Positions 24,739 to 37,587 are shown, numbered from the stretch's first letter. The stretch: DNA of 64,000 nucleotides from Cryptomeria japonica (GCF_030272615.1 NW_026729183.1:1-64000); one strand, 5' to 3'. The notes: generated by a model from the letters alone, not told the origin. Made by a program: numbers and translations.

Positions 24739-26314
24739 TTGCATACTCCTAAAATGGGACCTGGAAGAGAATTAACAGGGAAGGTAAATTACCAGGACCA
24801 AAATATTTGTGATGACTTTCTTGAGCAGTTAACCATGTTGACCAATGTCGGGGCTAGGGCCAAGGAGTTAGTGCCAAAAAACCCCCGTTTGAAAATTGGG
24901 GATGGTTTATATGATAAAGGAAATTGGTTGAGGGACCCTGAAATAGGGATATCTAGTATCAATTTGTTTAAAGTGGGTTTCGGTCAAAGACATGCCCTTT
25001 CCCCTATGAATAGTATCTAGAATTTAGATGTAGGGAAGCTTGTGGTCCTAGGTGTTTTCATGGATGTAGATCTGTTGACCCTAATTGCGCAAAATTATGA
25101 CCCTGCTACCAGATGCATTGGAAACATAAAGGGATCAACCCTTGTTGAAATCAAAGATGATGAATATAGGAATGTCTTCAAGCTTAGTGAAGCTTCCAGC
25201 TACCTTGAGCCTATTGATTTTGAGGCATTAACCCAAGTTTACAATGTCTAAAGAGATAATGTTAGGAGTGGCCCATGAGAGAATTTTTGTCAAAATAGGG
25301 GGATTAATAGTTGTAGGCCCTAGCACAATGGAGACATTTTCCCTGAATTTATTGACCTTGAGAGCTAAGGGTATGTACTGGACACTGTGTCAAATTTTTG
25401 GAGAAGATGCTGAGAAAAACATGCCTGTCCATTATATGTTAATGATTGCCCAAATTTTGAACCTTTCCCCGGCCATAACATTTGACTTCGCTCCTTTCCT
25501 CTCTGATGCTATCCATGTAGGCTTAGTAGGAATTAAGAATGGTAAGTTAGACAAGCCATTTAGATGGTATTCCTTGTTGATGCATATGTTTCTATTCAAA
25601 GGGGCTGATTATTTTGCAAAAGAGATGGACCTGGTTAAGGTCAAGGATAAAGAGGAGATGCTAGTGCAATTTTGGAGTACTGTTCTATCTTGGGATAGAG
25701 AGGATGCAAGTTATCTAAAGTTTAATAGATTCTTTGCATCTAAAATTAGAGTTCTCTTGTGTGCAAAAAACCCTAGGATTCCCAAGGCTCTTTTGGAATT
25801 CCTTAGGCCCAAAGAATTTGCAGAGGATATCAAGATTGTTCATAACTGGGGAGATATGTATCTATATCCTATTTCTACTATTTTTAGAGTGTTTGGATTT
25901 AGGGGTACCCCTTATCTATTTCCCTATCAGGTTCCTTTAAAGATAGGGATTGCAGAAGTATTAAGACAGATTGGAGGAGTGCAGGAGGTCGAGTTAACTA
26001 ACAGGGGTAAAGGGACAATTTTCCCAACCATCACCATGGCTCATCATTTTGTAATTACCAAAGGTGGATGGAAGTATTTTGATGAGTTCTTTAAACCATA
26101 CATGTTATCAACTGCAGTGTCAAGGTGTGCTGACCCTGAAAATTTCTTCAACGACATGTTCAGGAAGAGAGCAGTTTGTAAAATCAGGCCTCACCAATTC
26201 CAATTCCTTGAAGATTTGATCAGGAATGAATTTAGTTTAGATGAGCAGGAGTTGAGGAAGGAGAAGTGGATTGCATATAGAAGATCCCTTGACTTTATCC
26301 ATCAATTTGATTAA
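24739..26314 (+). pseudogene. Gene B: paralogue of gene A, unrecognised
   Basis: It matches gene A in order and motif: VVLGVFMDVDLL (A: VVANVFVNVELM), QNYDPATR (NNYDPKTR), YSLLMHMFLF (YSLLMHMLLY), FLRPKEFAED (FLRPKDFAKD), IVHNWGDMY (IEHNWGDWY) and PYLFPYQVP (PYLLPLIVP). The last part, 25,244-26,314, is open for 356 codons. The earlier part has TAG at 25,018, TAA at 25,249 and a frameshift at about 25,250-25,300. It lacks gene A's long coiled-coil tail and ends with LDFIHQFD. The true start is not certain; the first usable frame begins near 24,739. The A/B similarity is low but runs over the whole shared region, so the pair is old. No known domain was recognised. Confidence 0.7.
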
Positions 26315-27029
26315 ACCTAATACAATATTGGTTCCCTTATTTAGCTAAATTAACACATCATATTATGACTCGATAAAAAATACGGTTCTAATATATATTT
26401 TTGTCTTTCTATATTCCCAAAAGTATGCATCTAATTGATGATAAGAATCCTTCTTCAAGTCTTGCAACCATGGAGACTGATATAATCTGATTATCACAGA
26501 TGTGCATTGATTCCAAGATGAACCATATTCGGTTGAACTATGAGTTAAGAGTGGAAAACAAATAAACATAGAATAACTGCAAAATATAAAAAGGTATTGT
26601 GACTATAAGATAGAAACCATCCTAGGAGCCTCCAATATATCAAAAGTTGAGAAAGTAGCAAGCTTACTATACAAAGACAGTGATCACTATAAAGTTGCAG
26701 TCAAGTTCAGAGCATTGATTTGTGGGAACAAAGGGTTTCATATGGGGATAGAGCAGTCTCATGAAATATCATAACAGTCATAATCATAATCTAAAGAGTA
26801 GTCAAATCTTCAAGATAGATTGGTGATAGTGCAGTCATTCTATTGAGCATCAAATCTAAATTAAGTAAAATATCTTGATTTGAGAAATTAAATCATAGAA
26901 GCCATCTCTCTTTGGAGGAAATCATCATTTTCATTGATACCATAATAACCCATAAGTTATCGAACAAGTCTAAAAGCATTCTATTGAAGTATCTAAGATT
27001 CAAATAGTATCGATGAGACCCAACAATGT
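26315..27029. other. Spacer, nothing recognised
   Basis: AT-rich DNA after gene B with no supported gene, RNA or repeat. Open frames are short and without family resemblance. Confidence 0.6.
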
Positions 27030-27700
27030 CTCATCGATATAAAAGGGGTATCAAAGAAAGCAAATGCCAATGAACTTTAGAAAGGACGCATCAAAGACAG
27101 TAACTCCATCGATAAAAGATATCGAGGAAAGTGGAGATGGTTCTCATCGACAAGAAAAGGTCTTCGAGGATATAACACTATTGATGCAAAAAGACTCACT
27201 GAAAGGGATGGTCCCACCAACAAAAGGTATTGAAGAAAGAAGAAGTGGCCCCCACCGATGAGAAAAGGCTTTCGAAGAAACAATATCATCGATGCAAGAT
27301 AAAGAAGATTGACCAAAAGAAGCATTCTCATCGAAAAATTGATATCGATAAAACAAAAGAAAACTACATCAATGAATGATATCGATAAGGATATGAGTAT
27401 CGATGGGAGGACAAAAGAAGTCACTGAAGTCCAAAGTCTCTTTGACATGAAACCCGAAAATATTTCGATGAGAATATGAGTTTTGAGGAGACTAAAAGGC
27501 ATGTCTTCGATACACATGGTTTCATCGATACAACTTTATTGGTGGAAGATGACAAAGAGAGGATAAAAGGGGCTTCGGTGAGACAACAGACCCATTCATC
27601 AAAGGAGCATAGTGATATCGATGGAAAAAGCATTTCGATGGAAAACTACAGGAAGTCACCAAAGCCCAAGGTTTCTTCGACATAAAAAGGGACCGATGGA
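27030..27700 (+). repeat. Second copy of the CACTA subterminal block, direct orientation
   Basis: It matches about 18,425-19,090 in the same orientation. Shared marks are CATCGATATAAAA, GATAAAAGATATCGA, AAAAGGCATGT.., GGCATAGTGATATCGATG (GAGCATAGTG here) and CAAGGTTTCTTCGACATAA. Genes A and B therefore lie between two direct copies of the same block, about 8.6 kb apart. Confidence 0.75.
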
Positions 27701-29808
27701 ATATAAAGACTATGTAGCCTTAACAATGAAGAAAGGCACTGGTCATCTATAGAATACAATTCATCAGTTCACATGTCATTTTAAAGAAATAGGAGTAGCT
27801 GAGTAGGAAATATAGAGTAGACTAGAAATAGTGTATATACATAAATTTCAAGCACAAAAATTGAATAATTTCTACAACAACAATCTTGAACTCATCTGCT
27901 ATATCTCCATCCTGGGAATTTATGCAATTCTGAGATAGGAGGAAATTAGATCAAGATACTTAATCTGCTATAAAAAGCATTAGTCATTGAAAACAACTAG
28001 TGAGTAAGTATACCTGCCTAGGTCTTGCAGAGCCTAAAGGTCCTACATTTCCTTAGAACCTATCCAATCTGTTGATTTGAGACCCAACACATTCATTAAT
28101 TGTTTTGGACATTTCAAGCTATGTTTTCCTAATAGATGGTCAAGTATAGAACAACAACACTCAGAAAATACAGTCTAGAGAGATTGCAGTCTACAGTAAA
28201 GCCAGTAGGTAGTCATACCTAGTACCAAATAAAATGATAGTAATCAAGTCTACTGAGTGAAAAAGAGCAGGGTATAAGTTTCTAAAAGGTATTTTCAAAC
28301 CTTAACAACAAATAACATGTTAATGTTGCAACATTGTCAAAACTTGACAAGAACAACACCTTATTACCTCAAGAGGCATAGCAGTCATAGGGAAACGCAT
28401 GTCAAATGTGCAACTCAATACAATAAATAATCTTAGTTTGTAGCCCTATAGCATCATAATGCAGTCCTTGACCAAGTATGCATACAAGAAACATCTAGTT
28501 CTATTAAGGCACAAGCATCAAAGTCAAAGGTTATGACAACTACTCAAAAACATCAAGTACAAAAAGTTTACTCTCAGTCACTAAAACACAATTTGCAACA
28601 TGCATTAGGAGTTGTCCTCCTTAAAAATAGTGCAACATTAAAAAGGTATTATCAAAGCTACAACCACAATTCAAAGAGGAAGCTTACAAAGATAGGACAA
28701 AGCTAGGTACAGTCATAAGTCAAGGCAAATACATAGTTGAAACTCAGTCCAAAATAGTGAAGAAGTGCAAGAAATGACATGAGAAGTCTAAAGAAGTATT
28801 ATAGCAATCATGAGTCAAGGATTAATGAAGAGATTTTTTGCATCCATGATACAATCCTTAAAAGCATCCATGATACAATCTCAAACACACTTTTTACTGT
28901 TCTCTTGGTGATTGTGCCCAATTGTGTATGTCTTGCTTATGTATGAAAATGGCATTTTGCAGCTTTCCACCGACCATGTATTTGAGATGTCTTTGATTTA
29001 GATATGGCATGAGCTTAGTTGTAGAGTGAGACTAGGGAGTTGGACCATCTCAACTATGGTGCGCCTGCATGTGTATATAGTTTTGTGTATTCATTAAAAA
29101 TTTTCATTTAATTTTAATCAACTAAAGAGAAATATTCATGACTTACAAGTAATAAAAAAAATTACAAGGATGAGGCATATTCATTACTTACATGTAATAA
29201 AAAAACTTACAAGGATGAGGCATATTCATTACTTACAAGTAATAAAAAACTTACAAGGATAAGGCATATTCATAACTTTTTCAGTCCCACCTTGGATATC
29301 AACACTAGAAGCAACTCATATTGTTCGTGTACAGACAAGACAATATGGGAGTTGATTATACCCGGTAACTTGTGGTGTTGTTGTTCATGTTGGCTCTGTT
29401 GGACCCTGCAATTAAGATTCAATATACATTATTCAATAAGATTAACTGTGCAACATAATGAAATATTGAAAAGTGTGTTACCTTGTTGAGCTTCACTTGG
29501 TTTCAAGAATAGTTTAATATTCTCTACTTAACAGGGCCAACCATGTGAAGGTGGAAGCTCATTTGGCCCCTCCCCACCCCCCCCTAACATCACTCTAAAT
29601 TCCCCGTTAACATCTTATAACATTCATTCATTAATTATTTCTACCATTAATAAAATATAGCATTCATTCATTAATATCACATAACGTTCATTAACACATA
29701 ACATTGATTAACATTAATTAACACACAACATTCATCAATATTAATTAGCACATAATTACATTCACTAACACATAAAAATCAGTCATTATCAAATAAGTTA
29801 GATTACAA
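27701..29808. other. Spacer, no gene seen
   Basis: No coding region is supported. Three imperfect copies of a ~57 base word with TTCATTACTTACAAGTAATAAAAAA lie at about 29,125-29,280. A CCCCACCCCCCCC run is at about 29,572. Otherwise plain AT-rich DNA. Confidence 0.55.
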
Positions 29809-32722
29809 TCATTTCTTTCTTTGTTTTTTCTTTGAAGCTATGAAAAGACTAATTGGAACATCGGTGTCTTCATCATTTCCCCCCTCTGCAGATGTTCCGC
29901 CAACTGCTTGTGATCTCAATGTATGCCTAGTCCTATACTGAGGACAAGGACACTAAAGCGAAGGGGGGTCCTCTGCAATAACAAAGAAATGGGTTAAATT
30001 AAAAAAAAAAAATTATTATTGTTACAAGTATTTCATTAATTTAGAGAACATAATTGTTGTGCTCTTTACTTGATGGGGCCACATCATTTTGTGTAGCCTC
30101 AACCTCAACATGCTGAACACCCTCTAGATCATCTAGAGTTGAAATACTAAAGGTTACATTAATGCTAAACACCAATTGAAATTATATTTGTTTAAAGCAA
30201 TAACAATGGTCCTCTTTACTTGAGTGGGGAACATCACATTCTTGAGGTTGTGTACCCAGATCATGCTCCACTTGCTCACCACCGACTACATGCTCTAAAA
30301 TATTAACAAGAAAGGTTACATTAATTACTACTTTAATTACAAATTAAGATGTTTAATTGTATTAATAGCTAAATAAATAAATTTTAATAGCAAATGAATA
30401 CCCACACTACTAGGATGCACATCCGGACCTTCATGTGCAGGTGGTGTTTCACAATTAGCAGGTTGCATTCCAATGACATGCACATTGTTATCATTGCTTG
30501 CTTATTTAAAACAAATATAGTCACTTTATGTTGGAACTCAACATCAATTAGATTATTGGTAAAGTATTCAATTTGAGACAACTTCCATTTAGCATATTTA
30601 CCTATGTGACGGATGCACTCAAATGTTGTGTATGCCCACTCAATTCTCATAGCCAATCAGCCACGACTGAATAGCCTTGCTGGTAGGTAGTTCTCTTGTC
30701 ATCTTCTGTGGGTGCTCTATTGAATTCAGAGCCTTGCATTTTTGCTTGGTACCGTGAATTTTGCTTGCATTGTTTGATAAAAAAAAAATGTTTGCAATTT
30801 ATTACTATTTTGATGCAATATTTTGTTTACATGAGATACTTACAATTCATGCAACAAGTTTCATGTAACCACCAGAGCCAAGTTTGTGTTGCCCGTGCTT
30901 TTCTTGCCTTGCCTTAATTGCCTTTGACATGTCACTCAGTCTATAAAAAGTTTGAAATATGTTAGATTATATAAATATAAAGAGTAATTAATTAGTACAT
31001 AATTACATTCTAAATAGTATCTCATACCTTCTTCTGGTGTCTACTGGTGTATTTCGTTTTTTCCTTTCAATTCTCTCCTTGGCATCCAAAATCAGGTCCT
31101 TCCACTCCCTCTCTGGAATCATGGGGGGATGCTGGTACTTTAGGTTCCTCTCCAAATGGGTCCTATATTGGTCCCTCACATACTTTAGATATGTGCCAGC
31201 TTTTTCAGGAGCTTGGTTTTGTCAAAGGTGTCATTTCCAAACCACTCAACCATTTGGTTTGTCAATTCATCTTTTAACATTTTTTCTTGGTCATTCCACC
31301 TTTTAAAGCAAAAACAAACCTGTTAGATTCAAAAATGAACTGAAGCTACATTTATTACACTTCAAGAAATGGATGAAAGGAAAAGTATTCTAGCAATGAT
31401 ATGAAATCAAAAGTGGATAAGGGTTAGTTCACATGTGATGTACCACCTTTTACGTATGGTGGGCCCAAATATCTGCAATGCAATGTCACTAAGATGTTTA
31501 TAAAAAATATCATTGCCTGGAAAAAATTCATGGGATCATTAGTCCAAAATGAGTGATCATAAAGTAAATTACAATTAGAGTATATATAATAATAATTTTA
31601 AAGTACCTAGAACCTTTTGTATCTTTAAGGGAAGCATTTCTTCATCACTCACCACAAATGTGGCCTGCAATGTTCCCATACTAGCAATACAAGAAGATCT
31701 AGGAAATGATGTTATGTTATCAGCAGTAGTCACCTATGGCACATCCTCATGTGCATCTCCTCCTGCAAAAACTGAATCCACTATGAAATGGCATTAGAAT
31801 TCAAGAAAGAATGCTTGAAGGGAAATAAACACATGACAGAAGATAGAGCAAAAGAGGGATCTACCAACAGTGGGCGGGCCAATATGACGTGCAGTAGAGG
31901 ATGTCTGCATGCTATGTGTTGCCGACATTGCAATCGGCAATACAGGTGAGGGTGACCTCTAATGAGGCGGTGGTGGCATTTGCATAGTAACATTGACAAC
32001 ACCTAAAGAATAATACATTAAATATATGAAAAGTGCAAGAATTGTAAACAAGGATGAACCTTTATTTTGAAAATTGACAGTATCAAGTATGATGTGTTTT
32101 GGGTACTCAAAGTGATAAGCCAAGCAAGTGATAGTATAAGAAAATCGTCATCACCTGATCCTACAACACCCTGATCGTGGGAACGACTTTCATGAGGCTA
32201 GATAAATTGCTGTCAAAACAATACGTACATATTTTAGTTAATGACATAAAAAGAGAATAAATTATAAACCATTATTGAACTTTTTTTATAATTAAAGCTT
32301 TCATTACTGTTTACTTGCAAGTTTTCTGCTATCTTATACAATAATTCCACCCTCTGTCATATCTCATTAGTGGTAGGATCCACGGCTGCCAAAGCAACAA
32401 TCTCTTTTCTAATTTTTATAAGAGGCATTTTAAAGAATTTCACAGGGTCTATGGGATCTTCAGGGTCATCATTGCTTTACCCTAATGATTCCACATCCAT
32501 AGAAAGGTGCTCAGGTACTGCAACTCCCTTTCCCTTTCCCTGAACATCCATCTATGTCAAGAATATCATTAAAAATTACAAAATTAGTATAAATCAATAA
32601 AAAAAAGAACATAATAATGTAACAATTTGCTTCTACCTAATTTGTACAATTACAATGAGGTTTACCTGCTCGGTAGAAGTGTCACAAGGTACATCTCTAT
32701 CTGCAATATGTGATGGATCCAT
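29809..32722 (-). pseudogene. CACTA second ORF, Transposase_24 (Ptta/En/Spm)-like, multi-exon
   Basis: Minus strand, start ATG at 32,722 (MDPSHIADRDVPCD) with a GTAAAC donor soon after, then several short exons: KGKGVAVPEHLSMDVES, IRKEIVALAAVDPTT, SRSHDQGVVGSG and MQMPPPPH. A core at about 31,310-31,020 reads WNDQEKMLKDELTNQM.., YVRDQYRTHLERNLKYQHPP, EREWKDLILDAKERIERKKR, and then LSDMSKAIKARQEKHGQHKLGSG at about 30,940. The pattern W-x-DLI..RK, KA..AR..KH..GS resembles the plant Ptta/En/Spm family (PF03004), the usual partner of TNP2 in CACTA elements. The last exon ends with the basic IASKKKQRKK, stop at 29,809. A frameshift near 31,205 and several stops make it non-functional. Exon limits are approximate. 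Confidence 0.6.
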
Positions 32723-33083
32723 GTTGGCTTGTGACAAAGAAAAAATATAAAAAACGTTAGCGAAATTACATCATACACAACATGAACAACATGAAATTTG
32801 TAGACAAAAATAGTATTAAATAATAAAAAGATGTTGTCATCAAAATCATTGTAAATTTTTTAATTCCTTACCTTTACTTTATGTAGACTATGTAGGATCC
32901 TCAACTAAATGGTCACATAAATAGTCACATAGCTAATAAACAATCCAATTTCCATAAATAAGCATAGTTTAAAAATTGTCACATAAATAGTCACACTCCT
33001 TATCTCCATCTCCATATTAAAAGGTGCATCATGAATTAATTATGTAATGGCATTAGAATTCAAAACAAAATGAACATCAAGGT

Positions 33084-33085
33084 CG

Positions 33086-33134
<49 letters not shown>

Positions 33135-33305
33135 TGTCATCGTCGTCATCGTCATCGTCGTCGTCATCGTCATCGTTGTCGTCGTCATCGTCATCGCCGT
33201 CATCATCATCATCATCATCATCAACATCTTCGCCATCATCATCACCATCATCACCATCACTGTCATCGTCGTTTTCATCATCATCATCATCATCATCATC
33301 ATCTT

Positions 33306-33336
<31 letters not shown>

Positions 33337-33362
33337 TTCTTCTTCTTCTTCTTATTCTTCTT
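33084..33362 (-). repeat. CAT/TCG and TTC trinucleotide microsatellite
   Basis: About 280 bases of CAT/CGT/TCG units followed by TTC units on the plus strand. On the minus strand in the TNP2 frame this would read as Glu and then Asp runs, extending an acidic tail, but a TAA at about 33,353 now stops the frame just before. Long frames on the plus strand (poly-Ile/Val/Ser) are artefacts. Confidence 0.85.
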
Positions 33363-36300
33363 CATCGTCATTGTGAAACTTTTGATCGTGATCATCATCC
33401 ACTTCATCTTCTACTTCTTCAGTATCTTCTTCTTTGGTATCTTCTTCTTCCATCACATTATACTTTATCGGCCTTCCTCTTGGATCATGTCTAACAACAA
33501 ATGACCAACCCGGTTTATGTGGAACCTCTGAGTAAAATACTTGCTCACATTGGCTTGGAAGAACATAGGGCTCATCCCCAACTGGTTCAAATGACCTTGT
33601 ATTTAACATTATAAAACCATTATCATGCTCAATAACAGTTCTATCAGGATCATTTTTATTCAATCATAGCCTGTACCATTTGATGACGAACAAAACTAAT
33701 TTGAAGGAATTAAAATCACACTCAAGTATATCATCCAAAATGCCATGGTATTGATTTTGAGACTGTTGAGGATGAATGTCATTTCTCGATAAAATATTTG
33801 TCACCTCAAAGACTGCAGTGATGCCAAAATCACAAGTTTTCTTCGTGTCATCCAACTTTTTTATGTGAAATTTATGACCATTGCAGCACATAGTGTTGTG
33901 GTGTTTGACCTACGATATGTCAAACATGTAAAATTTATTGCATTGTGAGTTGATAAACATATGGGTGATTAATAAATTTATACGTACCTATTTATCTCTT
34001 AAACCATATGCTAAATCAATTTCCCTTTGTGTAACATTGGAATCTCCATTATGATGTGCTTCTTTAACCAATGAAGCCACACCTTCCCATGTTAACATGT
34101 GTCCAAAATATTGACAACGTTCAATCCATATCGTCATCCAATCAAGATTGTTTGCAATATACAAATGTAGTGCATCCCACTCTCAACCAACTGTACAAAA
34201 AATAAATAGATGTCTTACAATCGATTTATTTTGAAGATTAAGAATTAATTAACTACAATAACATCTTATAATTACCTCTCACTTTCCTCAATCTACCTTT
34301 CCCCGTCAAGTGCTCCCCTTCAAATTTGTTAATGGTGTTGTGATCCCAAATGCGATCCACATGGATCTTTGCTGCAAACTTAGGAAGATATTCAGAAATG
34401 TACACCATAGCCTGGTATACCATATATCCCTCCACCATAGAACCTTCAGGATGTGCTCTTTGTCAAACCAAAGCCTTCAAAAATTTCAAGTGCCTCTCAA
34501 CCATCCACATTGACCTAGTGTGTATAGGTCCAAACAATTCAATCTCCTCAACTTGGTGTATGAGGTAGTGTTCTTGTGCATTGAAAATAGCTGGAGGTAG
34601 ACACTTTTTCATTTCACACATTAAATGAGGAATTTTTCTCTTCCAATATTTTATATCATCTTTATGGATTTCTTTACATGACAACCACCTACAAGGTATT
34701 CAAGACGCAAAAAAACATATTACATAAGAAGTAAAACAAATCACAAATATAGTATCTATACAATGAACTAAACAAATATCACTACTTACCTCATGTATTT
34801 TCCAAGATCATATATGACTTGCTTGACATTATTGTCGAAGTCGTCTAGGAGAGATAGAGGTAGAACGCACTGCAACAATTATAAAATTATCTTTTCATTT
34901 TTTTGTAACATAATGAAAAATACACGTATGTGCAGTACTTAAATACATACTAAAAACACAAGAACAAGAATTACCTTAATGAAGGTATGCCAATCATGCA
35001 TTTTCATCCCTGGCCCAAATTCACTTTTCTTTGATATGAGATTGTTTATGTTCGCAGCAAATCCTGTGGGAAATCAAATTTTTTGTATGACTTCTTTTAT
35101 AGCATTGCTTTGCTGGTCCGTTCATAACCAAGGAAGCTCACTTATATTAATCTGGTCTCCATGGCTATTTGATTGAATGACATTTATCATTGCATGATTG
35201 GAATCCTGAAAGTCACTACATATTTTGACAATTTTTTCTTTGTCATGCCTTCCATCCAATATTTTCCATAATGTCTCTGTTATATTCTTTCCAATATGCA
35301 TACTATCAAACAAATGAACAATTTGTAACTTCTCGTAGTAGGGAAACCTACTAAATTGTCAGGGATAACTTTTTATTCCCTTAGGAAGGTGGTGATTTAT
35401 GCCTTCATGACCTTCATGATCATCAATCACATCATTAGTAAACAAAACAAAACAGAAAAGATGTTTTATGACAAACCAAAGATGGAATGGCATTACCTTG
35501 ATGATTAATTCTATTATATTCCAATTTCCACAGGTGAGGTGTCATTCTTCATGGCTTTGATGTATTCTCTTCTTTCCCATTGAAAAGATGTTTTTCAGTA
35601 TTTCGATACTTATGATTTTTGTGGAGAAAGTGCCTATACTCATCAAACACCTGCTTTCCTAAACTTTTTGAATGACGAGATTTCATCTTTGGACCACAAA
35701 CAGGACATGCAAATTTTCCCTTTGTTTGAAGACCTACAAGATAATGTATAATTGGATTAAATATGATAATTTTTTGAATTATAATGTTCATGCACAACTT
35801 AAACACTATAACATACCACAAAAATGTGTTAGCCCTGAGGCATTGTGTATTGTCCATAGAAGCATCGCATGGAATTGAAATTGTCTTTGTCCTATTGGTC
35901 TAGAGATGTCATACATAGTGACACCATTCCATAACTCCAACAACTCATCGATAAGAGGCTCGATATATACATTCATATCTTTAACTTGGTACTTACCTAA
36001 TTGAATGAACAAAAACATTACATAATTATTATGACTACTTTACTACAATATTTATAATTAAATTTAGATGGCTATATTTAAATGATAAAATACCTAGAAC
36101 AATCATTGCCAACATTATGTGCTCCCTCTTTATTGACATCCATGGAAGAATGTTATTGTTAATAACAAAAACAGGCCACATTGAGTAAACAGATCTCATC
36201 TCTCCAAATGGATTGACACCGTCCGCTGCCAATGAAAGCCTGAGATTACGAGGTTCTTCTTTAAAGTGTGGCCACTTTTCCTCTATGTCCATAAATGTTG

Positions 36301-37415
36301 AACCATCCGCAAGCATTCGAATAATTTCATCTCGACTTCTATTGTGTACATGGTAATCCATAAATTGTGCCAAGCTAGTGCACTTGAATAATTGTTGCAT
36401 ACGTGGAATAATGGGAATATAGTGAAGAAGCTTGCGAGGAACCCTTTTTGTTATTTGATCTGTTTGATATCTACTGATATGACATTCAGGGCATTCAGTT
36501 TGAAATTCATGTTGTTTGTGATATATAATATGATCATTGGGACAAGCATCTATTGCTTGATACTCCATTCCAATATCTTTCATAATGATAGATAATTCTC
36601 GGTATGAGCGAGATAGAATATTTGATGGTGGTAACATAAACTCACCTATCAATATACAACAACAAAATATAATTTGTTATAATAAAGAATATTAATGGTA
36701 CAACATGATTCATAGATTATTATAACATATATGATATGCCTTAACATACATGACATTGTTATGTTGGATAAACCATTCATAACCTTCAAGTTCACCAACA
36801 ACAATACAACAGAAAGAAGAGTTGCCTGCGAGCCTTCATAAAGGGCCTGAGATGCCTTCTCAAGTAGAGGGACATCATGAACAACATCAAGGTCATCTTC
36901 ATCATTATGATCAACTGTGCGAGTACTAAATGAGTCATGGATCAATGTATTTGTACCATCATCTTCAATTGTGTTTTCTAGCTCATGATCGTCATCTTCC
37001 ATGGGATCATTATCTTCTGCTTCGATATTCACACCTCCATGTTTGTCCACTTCAAAAACCATATTCTCAGGGTTGTTTTGATCATACCATGTGCTCCGGG
37101 GTGCTCAACCTATATAAAATTGATATACATAAATAAACCATGATTATGATCTCATCATCACGTGATTTATTATGTATATAAATTGTCAAAATGATATAAT
37201 GAAAAACTTACCAATGGATGATAATCATGTCCACCTTCAATGTGACCATGCAGCCTACAATGTTTCTTCATTGTTTTGATTAGAAGTCTTCTAGTCTTTA
37301 GCCCCTTACAAATTTTTTACGGACAATAACATTTTCCATCACCTTTTCTTTTCAAGTTAGACCACAATCTAGCAATTGTCTCCTTATTTTGTTGTTCGTT
37401 AATATTGTCTGACAT
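33352..37415 (-). pseudogene. tnp2: TNP2 transposase of the CACTA element, intron-containing
   Basis: The transposase that cuts CACTA ends. ATG at 37,415 (MSDNINEQQNKETIARLW), then a Cys/His N-terminal region (CYCP, KHCRLHGHIEGG). Next come LYEGSQATLLS.., the TNP2 core (36,652-35,549) with IDACPNDHIIYHKQ, CPECHISRYQ, VPRKLLHYIPIIPRMQ, GVNPFGEMRSVYSMWPV and FACPVCGPKM. Then SMHIGKNITETL, a DUF4218-like block (34,684-34,253: HYLIHQVEEIELFGPIHTRS) and a DUF4216-like block (33,891-33,352: GILDDILECDFNSFKLVLF). GT-AG introns at 36,093-35,997 and 35,816-35,734 join the frame exactly (VLG/KYQV; FCG/LQTK). Few lesions: TAA at 37,319, TGA near 33,661, plus a possible stop near 34,190. It is better preserved than most genes in this window. 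Confidence 0.88.
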
Positions 37416-37587
37416 GGTCTTTCTTCATAGGCAAAAAAATAGAAATTATTAAAATACATAATACAACACTGTAGCATCTTATAATCATCTATTATAAAAC
37501 CAAAGCACTTGGGAGTGATTCTTTTGTTTGTCACAATCTAGTAAAACGGTGTCTACTAGAGCCTTGAATAACTGACTAGAAAGATTT

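Noticed and set aside
29300-29315. CACTAGAAGC as a possible CACTA terminus near the end of the second ORF
   Set aside because: No inverted partner or 3 bp target copy was found, and the real ends at 17,982 and 41,928 explain the element.
33070-33504. Long plus-strand frames of Ile/Val/Phe or Ser
   Set aside because: Products of the CAT/TCG/TTC microsatellite; the real frame is the minus-strand TNP2 end.
37535-37565. CTCTAGTAGACACC (minus) just upstream of TNP2 as a CACTA end
   Set aside because: Does not start with CACTA and has no matching inverse copy on the other side of the gene pair.
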